This document shows, one piece after another, positions 1 through 7,029 of a DNA stretch of 34,916 nt. The notes beneath the pieces are model-generated. The model was given only the letters and a program-made list of their open reading frames with translations. It did not search any database and was not told the origin of the DNA. Each line of letters starts with the position of its first letter. Position 1 is the first letter of the stretch. This DNA is from Desulfuromonas sp. GTDB lineage: Bacteria; Desulfobacterota; Desulfuromonadia; Desulfuromonadales; Desulfuromonadaceae. Both the position numbers and the translations under genes were made by a program. Where the stretch lies: assembly GCA_021162745.1 (NCBI GenBank), contig JAGGYC010000109.1, forward strand, positions 1-34,916, written 5' to 3'.

Positions 1-1110
1 CGCAAGTGTTTGATAAAAGTGACGATTATGGTTCATAGGTACATTAAGTCGGCGGAGGAAGGGTAGAGGCGCACACGGGCAATTTCACCAAAAAAGAAAG
101 AAGCAGAAGCGGAACTGGGAAAGATTCTTTCTGTAATTGCGGAAGGCAAAAGCACTTTAAATAAAATAAAGAGATATTCCTGGAGTGAAGCGGTAGAAGA
201 ATTTGAGGATTGGTACACGGTTAATAGGCCAAAATCGATCCGCATGTATTCTTACACTGTGAAAATGCTGTCAAAGTTTTTCCCCCCGAATACACACCTT
301 AACGACCTACTTCCTAGCGATATTGAAAAGTACAAAAAAAATAGAGTAAGCGATGGGGTTTCAAACTGCACAATCAACAAGGAGATCATGACAGTCAAGC
401 GTATGTGTAACTTACTGCTTGGTTTTAATCCTGTCGCATCAGTGGAAAAGCTAGAAGAAGATGGTGAGCGAGTAAGGGTACTCACAAAAGAAGAACAAAC
501 AGCGCTGTTTGAGGAGGTACGCTCAAGCCATTTGCGCGTAGCTATCCATATTGGGCTAAATACCGGCTTACGCAAAAAGAATGTAATAAAGTTGCGCTGG
601 GACGATATCATTTGGGATGAGGGCGTGATCAGAACCAGGCTCGTCAAGAAAAAGAGCAATCCATTAATCACAATCCCAATGACGAAGAAGCTCCAAGAAG
701 AGCTATCGCTTTATCGCAATGAACAGCAAGCCGCCATCACCAACGCTGAAGAAAGGGCCGAACAGGAAATAGGCTCACGCCGAACAAAAGCCCTATCTGT
801 GGCCAGAAATGCGAGAAGCGCAGCAGGGTCGCCACACTTATTCCCGTCACCGCGAAATCCCCAGCAAGCAATGAGAGCCGATGCCAATATTGGTTTCACC
901 TCTGCCTGCAAGCGTGCCGGCATTGAGGATTTCCGTTTTCATGATCTGCGCCATACATTCGCCAGCAACTTTGCCATGGCTACCGGCGACCTTGGGGCAC
1001 TGAGAGAACTGCTCGGGCACAGTGATATCAAAATGACCATGCGCTATAGCCACTTCAGTACAGATCACAAGAAAGCCAGAATGGCACAATTTGAGTCTGC
1101 CATGTCCTAA
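1..1110 (+). pseudogene. Tyrosine recombinase, 5' end damaged and cut by the window
   Basis: The longest ATG-started frame is 244-1110 (288 aa), but recognisable integrase sequence continues in frame upstream to about position 67, including a lysine- and glutamate-rich stretch typical of the start of the SAM-like domain. An in-frame TAG at 64-66 interrupts it, so the normal N-terminal domain cannot be made in one piece. Counting from ATG 244, the catalytic set is present: R110 in TGLR, a lysine at 135-137, H233-x2-R236 in HDLRH, H259 in LGH and the nucleophile Y268. About 40 residues rich in Ala, Glu and Arg are inserted before the HxxR box. The gene lies left of the tRNA attachment fragment and therefore outside the prophage. 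It is probably a remnant of another integrated element; activity is unlikely but not excluded if an internal start is used. Confidence 0.6.
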
Positions 1111-1131
1111 CCATACCCGAAAAACAGTATA

Positions 1132-1166
1132 AAAAGGCGCAGTTCCGATACCCGGCTGCGCCTTTT
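1132..1166. terminator. Bidirectional rho-independent terminator
   Basis: An 11-bp perfect stem (1132-1142 pairing with 1156-1166, core GGCGCAG/CTGCGCC) is flanked by A's on the left and T's on the right, so it can work in both directions. It lies 22 bp after the recombinase stop codon and would end that transcript. Confidence 0.8.
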
Positions 1167-1317
1167 GTTGTTGTAGTTTTGTTGTAGGTGTTATTTGCGG
1201 CACACCGTATTACACCGCACTACAGCGTATAAGTACCTGATTTTAAAGAATTACATATCATGTGCAATTTCAACAACTTACAACACATCATGTGTTTTGC
1301 AATATTTACACAAAGAA

Positions 1318-1341
1318 AAAGCCCTGTAGAAACAGGGCTTT
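1318..1341 (-). terminator. Terminator of the interrupted tRNA-Gly gene
   Basis: A 10-bp stem AAAGCCCTGT/ACAGGGCTTT with a 4-nt loop is followed on the - strand by a T-rich run. It lies just past the CCA end of the tRNA fragment, where the original host tRNA terminator would be. This supports the view that the DNA left of the fragment is host-side. Confidence 0.75.
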
Positions 1342-1354
1342 AGCTGTTGTTTTA

Positions 1355-1404
1355 TGGAGCGGGAAACGGGATTTGAACCCGCGACCTTCAGCTTGGGAAG
1401 CTGG
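1355..1404 (-). other. attL: 3' half of tRNA-Gly(CCC)
   Basis: Read on the - strand, this stretch ends in the encoded CCA. It contains the 3' acceptor strand (TTCCCGC, discriminator T), a T arm (GCGGG, loop TTCAAAT, CCCGT) and an anticodon loop TTCCCAA with anticodon CCC on a CAGC/GCTG stem. The D arm and the 5' acceptor strand, expected to the right, are absent. A 3' half of a tRNA next to an integrase gene is the usual product of integration into a tRNA 3' end. From its orientation, the complete tRNA should lie at the far right end of the prophage, outside this window. The recombination core must lie within this segment, but its exact borders cannot be fixed without attR. Confidence 0.8.
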
Positions 1405-1566
1405 GCGGGCATCTTCCAAACACATCCTGAAACCTTCTTAAATATTCGCTAACCACCCTGTTTCTGTGGGTTTTGCCTTGTGTTGTTCTTCGGAATGCTT
1501 CATAGTGTTTCGCATCTTTTCTGCCCATTGCGCGGCTAACAGAGGAACCCCAACAGGAACCCTGAC

Positions 1567-2727
1567 ATGTTTACTGATCGTTACATCAAATCCCTTGAGC
1601 CCAAGAAGTCTCGATACGAAGTCCGCGAGGGCAACGGTTTCGCAATTCGCGTATTCCCTAATGGTAAAAAAACCTTTTGCTACATTTACGACATTCAGGG
1701 CCGCCGCCGGAGAATGACTCTAGGGCCATACCCCGGAATCAAACTGGCCGAGGCACGACGTCGCCATGCTGATGCACGGGCGTTACGGCTCCAGGGCGTT
1801 GACCCTGCCGCCAAAGTGGCGACCATTACATCAATGACCGTGGCTGAACTCAGTGAATACTATCTGGAAAAGTACGCCAAGCCAAATAAAAAGAGTTGGC
1901 ACAATGACGCCTACGTCATCAAGCGTGAAATCATCCCAACTATTGGTGATCGTGAAATTCAGGATGTTACCAGGCGTGATATTGTGCTGATGCTGGAAAA
2001 GATTGTTGATCGCGGCGCACAGCGCTGGAGCACCATCACGTTGACCATCACCCGGCGGATGTTTGGCTTTGCTGTTGACCGCGGGCTGCTGGATCACTCC
2101 CCCGTCGATGGTGTCAAAGCCATGGCGGCGGACGTAAAAAAAGATCGCTGGCTTGATGATGATGAAATACGCGCCCTGTGGCACTGGCTGCCGCAGAGTG
2201 GCATGTCCGATCCGGTACAGCGAGCCATAAAGGCGATATTGGCGAGCGGTTGCCGCTGCAGCGAGGTGCTGAGGATGGACTGGTCGGAGGTTAACGGAGA
2301 TTGGTGGACCATCCCCGCAGCGCGGATGAAGAACGGACGGGAACATCGGGTACATATGACCCCCCTGCTCCGCGAGCTGTGCGGACCGCCGGGAAAACAC
2401 GGTCTCGGCTTCGGTTCGGCTACTACCGGCAAGGCGATGCTCCACACCAGCGCCTCACAAGCCCTACGCCGCGCCATCAAAAAATACAACAAACAGGACG
2501 ACATTGAACCGCTGGAGTTTTTTTCACCCCGCGACCTGCGCCGCACCTGTGCTACGCACTTGGCAAAAATGGGGGTCAATGAGCATATTATCGGCAAGGT
2601 TTTGAGTCATACGGATCAAAGCGTGACGGGCATTTACAACCGCCACGCCTATGACGCCGAAAAACAACAGGCACTGAGCCAATGGGCTGAGCGCCTGCGT
2701 GAGATCGTGGACGGGTTGGTTATTTAG
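1567..2727 (+). CDS. int: P4-type tyrosine integrase
   Basis: A 386-aa integrase that would insert and excise the prophage at the tRNA-Gly site. Residues 1-85 form the arm-binding domain typical of P4-type integrases (DUF4102), with YEVR and LGPYP motifs. The SAM-like core-binding domain spans roughly 90-185 and the catalytic domain 195-380. Catalytic residues visible are R230, K255, R325, H348 and Y357. The first position of the usual HxxR box is Arg (R322) instead of His. The ATG at 1567 has an AGGA ribosome binding site 8 nt upstream. The gene starts 162 bp from the attachment fragment, reads into the prophage, and ends convergently with the reverse transcriptase, their stop codons overlapping. 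It is the only clear + strand phage gene seen. Confidence 0.92.
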   Translation: MFTDRYIKSLEPKKSRYEVREGNGFAIRVFPNGKKTFCYIYDIQGRRRRMTLGPYPGIKLAEARRRHADARALRLQGVDPAAKVATITSMTVAELSEYYLEKYAKPNKKSWHNDAYVIKREIIPTIGDREIQDVTRRDIVLMLEKIVDRGAQRWSTITLTITRRMFGFAVDRGLLDHSPVDGVKAMAADVKKDRWLDDDEIRALWHWLPQSGMSDPVQRAIKAILASGCRCSEVLRMDWSEVNGDWWTIPAARMKNGREHRVHMTPLLRELCGPPGKHGLGFGSATTGKAMLHTSASQALRRAIKKYNKQDDIEPLEFFSPRDLRRTCATHLAKMGVNEHIIGKVLSHTDQSVTGIYNRHAYDAEKQQALSQWAERLREIVDGLVI

Positions 2728-3746
2728 TCTGTGCTGACCTCATGTATTTTTTTGGCTAGTCTTTCCATCAACCTAAATGTATTCGCATGCCCAGCATGAC
2801 CAAGCCATGACCTTGCCGACCTCAACAACTCATCTCGTCTAAGCTTCCCTTTTCTGTACAGCAGCACCTTGCGTCTCATCTTGCGTACAGAATCTTTGCG
2901 CAATAGCCGATGTGTTGGCCATATTTTATAGCCCAAAAAATCCAATGCTCGGCCCCTGTGGAGGGCAACAGGAAAGACTTGAGTTTTGCTGTTGGTAATC
3001 AGCCTTAACTTATCGGCGAGAAACTGCTCAACGTCTCTCCGCACTTGCTGAAGGTGCTCTTTATCGTGGTGGACAACAATAAAGTCATCCATGTAACGCA
3101 TGTAATGTCGCTCATGCAGCCTCTGCTTAACGAACTGGTCAAGCTCATGTAGGTAGATGTTGGCAAACAGCTGGCTGGTCAGGTTGCCGATGGGGATACC
3201 AACGCCGTCCGTGGAGTCAATGATGCCATCCAGCAGCCGCAGCGTGTCACGACAGGCGATCCGCTTACGCAGTAACGATTTAAGCACTCCATGGTCAATA
3301 CTGGCGAAGTAATGGTGAATATCGGCTTTCAGCACGTATGCCTTGCCATGCTGTCGCTGTACTGCTCGCAATAGCGATTGTGCCTTGTCGGCTCCAGCAT
3401 GGGTGCCTTTCCCTACACGACAGGCGTAGCTGTCGAAAATAAACCGGGCCTCCCATATTGGCTCAATAGCTGCGATCAAGGCATGCTGCACAACTCGATC
3501 ACGAAACGGCAACGCAGCCACGGTTCTCAGTTTCGGCTCGTAAACAAAAAACTCTCGATACTTGCCCGTTTGGTAGCTTTTCCACATCAGTTCATTTTGC
3601 AGCTGGATCAAATTCTCTTCAAGGTGTGCCGAAAAGCGCAGCACTTCAGCCCTGTAACGTTTGCCTTTACGGGCACGTAAATAAGCAGCATGCAAAGCCT
3701 CAAAGGAGTAGACCTGCTGGTAGATATTTTTGTATGTTTTTGCCAT
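2724..3746 (-). CDS. Diversity-generating retroelement reverse transcriptase
   Basis: A 340-aa retron/group II-like reverse transcriptase of the DGR class. It would copy the template-repeat RNA into cDNA with errors at adenines for transfer into the variable repeat. Motif A is ADIHHYF with catalytic D142. The signature IGNLTSQ lies at 186-192; the SQ in place of the QG of group II intron enzymes is diagnostic of DGR enzymes. The catalytic YMDD box is at 218-221 (D220, D221), followed by a basic thumb. There is no maturase or endonuclease domain, as expected for DGRs. The gene lies downstream of the target gene, avd and TR on the same strand, the same order as in Bordetella phage BPP-1. Its stop codon overlaps that of the convergent integrase gene. 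Confidence 0.96.
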   Translation of the reverse strand: MAKTYKNIYQQVYSFEALHAAYLRARKGKRYRAEVLRFSAHLEENLIQLQNELMWKSYQTGKYREFFVYEPKLRTVAALPFRDRVVQHALIAAIEPIWEARFIFDSYACRVGKGTHAGADKAQSLLRAVQRQHGKAYVLKADIHHYFASIDHGVLKSLLRKRIACRDTLRLLDGIIDSTDGVGIPIGNLTSQLFANIYLHELDQFVKQRLHERHYMRYMDDFIVVHHDKEHLQQVRRDVEQFLADKLRLITNSKTQVFPVALHRGRALDFLGYKIWPTHRLLRKDSVRKMRRKVLLYRKGKLRRDELLRSARSWLGHAGHANTFRLMERLAKKIHEVSTD

Positions 3747-4055
3747 ATTGAATCCAAAAAGAACGGCAGAATCGGAGGGTCGCCAAAAAGGCTACTGCAC
3801 CAACCCTGCCTGTTTATGTTTTTCGGTCGGAACCGAGGACTAGATATCCTTTTATTGTCGCACTGGAACAGCCCGCGTGCGGACTGAACTTCTGGCATTA
3901 TGTAAGAGCGGGGCGAAAGCCGATATTGCTGTTCGAGTTCGAGCGCTCGTTATTGAGGTTGAGCATGAACACCCCGGCATTCGTGCCATTGTTCCAGTTC
4001 CCACCACGGATCGGCAGCCGCTATATAATATCTAGCCCTTTAATCGTGCTATTAA
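3747..4055 (-). ncRNA. Region encoding the template (TR) RNA of the DGR
   Basis: These 309 bp between avd and the reverse transcriptase gene contain no credible protein gene and hold the template repeat. In characterised DGRs the functional RNA covers TR plus flanking sequence up to the start of the reverse transcriptase gene, and Avd with the enzyme binds it. The frame equivalent to the target protein is closed by stop codons on both sides of TR (TAG at 4021-4023, TAA at 3898-3900), so TR acts as a template and not as a gene. RNA boundaries are inferred, not seen. Confidence 0.7.
3907..4022 (-). repeat. DGR template repeat (TR)
   Basis: This 116-bp stretch aligns without gaps to the variable repeat at 4447-4562 (constant offset 540). 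There are 16 mismatches; 15 lie where TR has adenine on the - strand (T on the + strand): 3926, 3927, 3930, 3933, 3951, 3953, 3954, 3960, 3966, 3981, 3989, 3990, 3992, 3998 and 4011. TR has 27 such adenines in all. The single exception is 3925 (T to G on the - strand). Read in the target frame, TR carries AAC or AAT at ten codons plus AGC, ATG and ATC, so adenines sit mainly at first and second codon positions. The invariant GC-rich end at 3907-3924 is the probable counterpart of the homing-initiation site (IMH*). Confidence 0.96.
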
Positions 4056-4391
4056 CTACTGCCGAACCGATTTTATCCAACCGCCAACCATTCGGCCAAT
4101 TTCATCGAGCATCCTGCTCCACACTTCGTACTTCTTAAACGGCAAATAACCCAGCGATTGAGCCATTCGAACTTGCGAGCGTAACAGGTCTAGCTCAGCG
4201 TCCAAATCCTGGAGTGTTGTCTTTTTGTAATAACGACGATTGCACACGACGATCAACCGCAATAACCGCCACAAGCTCTGCCTTATCTCCTGCGATAGCA
4301 CGTGGCGTTCCGACTTTGGGAACTGCCGCAACGCCACGTAACCATAGGCAATCATATCTTCGGCCTTTTGCTTGACAGCCAAATCGCTCAC
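4056..4391 (-). CDS. avd: Avd, DGR accessory variability protein
   Basis: A small basic helical protein (about 111 aa) of the bAvd/four-helix-bundle family. In Bordetella phage BPP-1, Avd forms a pentamer that binds the reverse transcriptase and the TR RNA and is essential for cDNA synthesis. Residues rich in Arg and Lys (RLLRLIVVCNRRYYKK region) and the C-terminal GRMVGGWIK match family features. The frame opens with TTG at 4397, but the GTG at 4391 has GGGG 8 nt upstream (4400-4403) and is the better start. A hairpin sequence lies just upstream of this ribosome binding site. The gene sits between the target gene and TR, the classical DGR position. Confidence 0.88.
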   Translation of the reverse strand: MSDLAVKQKAEDMIAYGYVALRQFPKSERHVLSQEIRQSLWRLLRLIVVCNRRYYKKTTLQDLDAELDLLRSQVRMAQSLGYLPFKKYEVWSRMLDEIGRMVGGWIKSVRQ

Positions 4392-4402
4392 AGACAAGAC
4401 CC

Positions 4403-4419
4403 CGCGCTATCGCGCGATA
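4403..4419. promoter_or_regulatory. Palindrome/hairpin just downstream of VR
   Basis: A perfect 12-bp palindrome (4408-4419, TATCGCGCGATA) overlaps a CGCG-CTAT-CGCG hairpin with a 4-nt loop (4403-4414). It lies 28-44 bp past the invariant end of VR in the transcription direction. In BPP-1, a hairpin or cruciform placed a few bases downstream of VR stimulates retrohoming and target recognition, so this is a candidate equivalent. It also lies just upstream of the avd ribosome binding site and could affect its translation. Confidence 0.5.
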
Positions 4420-4434
4420 AACAGATGACAGCCA

Positions 4435-5517
4435 TCAGAGCACAAAAGCGGGGCGAAAGCCGATCGGGCCGTCCGAGTTCGAGCGCTCGTAAGCGAGGTA
4501 GAGCACGAACACCCCGGCATACGTGCCACGGGTCCAGCTCCCACCACGGAGCGGCAGCCGCTCACCAACGTTGCGAGCATAAATATAATCACCACCCAGC
4601 CCTGCGCCAACTGGAGCTAGGCCGAGTTGCAGCAGCCGCTCCGGCACAGTAATGCCGGCATCAGCAGCCATGGACTCGAACACGCCACCAGCATACGTGG
4701 TGCCATCGGACTGGCTGTCGATGACGGTGTCAATCTGCACGCTGCCTGCACCGGTTGCGCCAGTGGCATCATATTTCAGTGATCCAGCGGTACCCGGATC
4801 GACAAGCGAGCCATCGGCAGCTGCAATTGCACGCCATAGCGCGCTAGCAGCAGACTGATCTTTAGTGCTATCGGCAGCGTTATTGTTTTCCAGTACCTGT
4901 ATTTCGCCGTCATTAATGCGCAGTCCACCGTTCCACTCGTAAACGTTGCCGTTAAGATCAGAGATACCGTCAGGGGTATGATCGTGGCTCCATGTTGCCG
5001 GACCACTGCCAGTGGCGGTACGCGCGGTGCCGCTAGTACCAAGGACAACACCATCCTGCGTTAATCTGCCGACTTCATGCTTTTGGCCAACATCGCGGCC
5101 GTAGTTGTTATTGCCACGCGGCATGGTACCGTTTTTCCAGCACCAAAGCGCAATGGCCGCCCACTCAGCGTTTGTCATCAGGTGCCAACCTGCGCCCTTA
5201 TCTTTGCAGCGGGCAAGAGCGGTGTCAAAATCAACGTAGGTTGCCGGATCGTGCCCCGGTAACGATAACGCGCGCTCATCATGGATGGTCGCCTGATACT
5301 TGGCGATAAAGATCGATTTTTTTTCAACGCCGTTGACGATAAACGCCGGGTGTACACCAGTGCCCAGCGACGGGTCGATATCCTCAAGATTAAACTTCGG
5401 GATTTCGACCATTACACTGGGGTAGCCTTTATCGTCATACATGACAGTGTTCTTGCCGCCGCTTGCCGCTTCGACGGATTGGCGTAGCGCATCGGGGGTT
5501 GAGATGATTAAACTCAT
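4435..5517 (-). CDS. DGR target: C-type-lectin-like variable phage receptor-binding protein
   Basis: A 360-aa protein whose C-terminal half resembles the formylglycine-generating-enzyme/C-type lectin fold used by DGR target proteins such as Mtd. Visible signs are WHLMTNAEWAA near 130-140, DLNGNVYEWNGG near 210, GGSW at 325-328 and GFRPAF near 353-358 at the end. The variable repeat encodes residues 319-357. Positions changed from the template are 323, 327, 329, 330, 333, 338, 340, 342, 343, 349, 350 and 351; N347 has a mutable AAC codon but is unchanged. The start has AGGAG 7 nt upstream. As it directly follows the tail fibre genes, it is probably displayed on the tail and binds the host surface. 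Confidence 0.93.
   Translation of the reverse strand: MSLIISTPDALRQSVEAASGGKNTVMYDDKGYPSVMVEIPKFNLEDIDPSLGTGVHPAFIVNGVEKKSIFIAKYQATIHDERALSLPGHDPATYVDFDTALARCKDKGAGWHLMTNAEWAAIALWCWKNGTMPRGNNNYGRDVGQKHEVGRLTQDGVVLGTSGTARTATGSGPATWSHDHTPDGISDLNGNVYEWNGGLRINDGEIQVLENNNAADSTKDQSAASALWRAIAAADGSLVDPGTAGSLKYDATGATGAGSVQIDTVIDSQSDGTTYAGGVFESMAADAGITVPERLLQLGLAPVGAGLGGDYIYARNVGERLPLRGGSWTRGTYAGVFVLYLAYERSNSDGPIGFRPAFVL
4447..4562 (-). repeat. DGR variable repeat (VR)
   Basis: This is the C-terminal coding part of the target gene and the partner of the template repeat at 3907-4022, with 100 of 116 positions identical and no gaps. Mismatches cluster where the template has adenine. The segment 4447-4464 is invariant, GC-rich and at the 3' end of the repeat, as expected for the initiation-of-mutagenic-homing site; the stop codon follows at 4435-4437. 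Asn codons in TR have become Pro, Asp, Tyr, Ala, Tyr, Tyr, Arg, Thr and Ser here, so the present copy has been diversified at least once. Confidence 0.96.
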
Positions 5518-5519
5518 AA

Positions 5520-5861
5520 TTACTCTCCTTGAGTTGGGTTATTTTCCATCGGCCACAAAAACAGCTGAACAGCAGCGACATTAAGCGGCAATGCTTGGCG
5601 CGACATAACCGGCTGGTCGTCAAATCCAAGCTCTCCACTATCGACAAAACGATGCTGCCGTGGCGGGATCACTACGCTGGCCACATAGCTGCCTGCCAGC
5701 CCTTCAGCAACCACGCCGTTATGATCTGCGGTTAAATCCACCATGGCGGTCACATCGGCCTGACGCGCTGCCAGGTCAATCGCCACCCCAGCAACAGTCA
5801 GCACCGAACCATCAAGCGCATAGTCACTCACAGGCCCCACTGCAACGTGTTTAACAATCAT
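5520..5861 (-). CDS. Small protein between tail fibre and DGR target
   Basis: A 113-aa protein of unknown family. The frame is open upstream, but the ATG at 5861 has AGGAG 7 nt before it and lies 10 bp after the tail fibre stop, so this start is chosen. The sequence alternates short hydrophobic stretches with Gly and Asp, suggesting a beta-rich fold; no signal peptide or membrane segment is seen. Its place between the fibre and the variable receptor-binding protein, with only 2 bp to the latter, suggests a structural linker or an assembly factor for the fibre-receptor protein complex. Function is inferred from position only. Confidence 0.7.
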   Translation of the reverse strand: MIVKHVAVGPVSDYALDGSVLTVAGVAIDLAARQADVTAMVDLTADHNGVVAEGLAGSYVASVVIPPRQHRFVDSGELGFDDQPVMSRQALPLNVAAVQLFLWPMENNPTQGE

Positions 5862-5871
5862 GTTTGGTCTC

Positions 5872-7020
5872 CTAATCTCTATTGATTGCGGCAACGGTGT
5901 AGCGCACGAGTACGTTGTCGGCTGTGCCGCTAAAGCCAACTTTAAAGCCGTTATCTTGCTTATCGTATGGGTACAGATCACCTACCGCCGCCCGATCCGT
6001 CGCCGACTCCACCGTCAACAGCACATCGTAATCCTGCCCCGATGGCAGGGGATACTCAAGCGGCACATAGGCACTCGGCGATGCGGTGGTCAGCCACGAT
6101 TGTGGGTCGTTGATCACCCGATTATCCGTTAACGTCACGGCGCTGATGTCGTTGCCGGTGTTCCCTGCGGGGATAGTAGCGGTATAGAGCAGCATGGCTG
6201 CATCCGGCACGGTTTCGCCCAGCAGTACGCCATATTCACCTGCCCCCAAATCAGCCAAGTATGCATAGCGGGTGATAGCTTCCGTGCCAAGGTTTTCTGG
6301 CACCGCCACCTCTAAACCGTCATCCACTAATTTTGCATAGCCACCATCAATACGCGCGATACTCTCACCGCTACCCACAGTGCCGGTTTCAGACAGGTGC
6401 AAGTAGCGCACATCGGCTTTCGTGAGCACAAAACCCTTGACCACATGCTTGTTTTTGATGTGGGTAGTGCCCTGGGCAAATACGCACTTGCGAACCTCAT
6501 CAATTGCTTTTTGATTCTGTGCTGTCCGCGCTAGTGCCTCCTGTACACCAACAGCCAGCGGATTGGTCTGCTCGCCGACATACTCCCGCGTTGCCAGCAC
6601 CAGCGATGGATCAACCGACAGCGTCACCGCTGCCGCACTGCCGATATCGAGGTACAGCCGCAAAAACAAATCCTTGGCACTGCCGGACTCCAACACCGGC
6701 TTGTATGTTTCGGGGAACTTGGCAATGGCAAACAGATCACCATCGGCATCGAGCAGCCCGACCTCGCGGATGTACCAGCCTCCAGCCTCCGGCGGGACAA
6801 CGCCCTCGGCGATCACTCGACCGGGGTTCACGGCATCGGTTTGCACCGTGCTCAAGCTGGCTCGCCATTTCTCACTGACAAGCGAAGTCTGACCAACGCT
6901 GGGCGTGTAATTACCATCGCCCACGGCAATATCAGCCAGGTTGATTGAATCCTCGCTGGCCGCAGCTGCCGCCAACTTGGCTTGGCCGATGGTGGTTATC
7001 AATGTGTAATATTCATTCAT
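5872..7020 (-). CDS. Tail fibre protein (P2 gpH-like, DUF3751 N-terminus)
   Basis: A 382-aa protein whose first 150 residues match the N-terminal, baseplate-attaching domain of P2-type tail fibres (DUF3751/tail collar): it starts with YYTLITTIGQAKLA, then LADIAVGDGN and GWYIREVGLLD. The remaining part is beta-rich and much shorter than typical gpH (about 670 aa). The host-binding tip is absent, consistent with the diversified protein encoded downstream doing the receptor binding. The gene follows gpI by 9 bp in the tail operon. Confidence 0.87.
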   Translation of the reverse strand: MNEYYTLITTIGQAKLAAAAASEDSINLADIAVGDGNYTPSVGQTSLVSEKWRASLSTVQTDAVNPGRVIAEGVVPPEAGGWYIREVGLLDADGDLFAIAKFPETYKPVLESGSAKDLFLRLYLDIGSAAAVTLSVDPSLVLATREYVGEQTNPLAVGVQEALARTAQNQKAIDEVRKCVFAQGTTHIKNKHVVKGFVLTKADVRYLHLSETGTVGSGESIARIDGGYAKLVDDGLEVAVPENLGTEAITRYAYLADLGAGEYGVLLGETVPDAAMLLYTATIPAGNTGNDISAVTLTDNRVINDPQSWLTTASPSAYVPLEYPLPSGQDYDVLLTVESATDRAAVGDLYPYDKQDNGFKVGFSGTADNVLVRYTVAAINRD

Positions 7021-7029
7021 TTTGCCTCC

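Noticed and set aside
1355-1404. Intact tRNA gene
   Set aside because: The D arm and 5' acceptor strand are missing to the right; only the 3' half is present, as expected for an attachment site.
3608-3898. A 96-codon - strand frame between TR and the reverse transcriptase gene
   Set aside because: It overlaps the reverse transcriptase start in another frame and covers the RNA leader; no domain is seen. A template RNA region is expected here.
5872-7020. A second DGR target (another variable repeat) in the tail fibre gene
   Set aside because: Neither the end of this gene nor other tail genes show sequence like the template's GC-rich end or GFRPA-type ending; only one VR is visible in the window.
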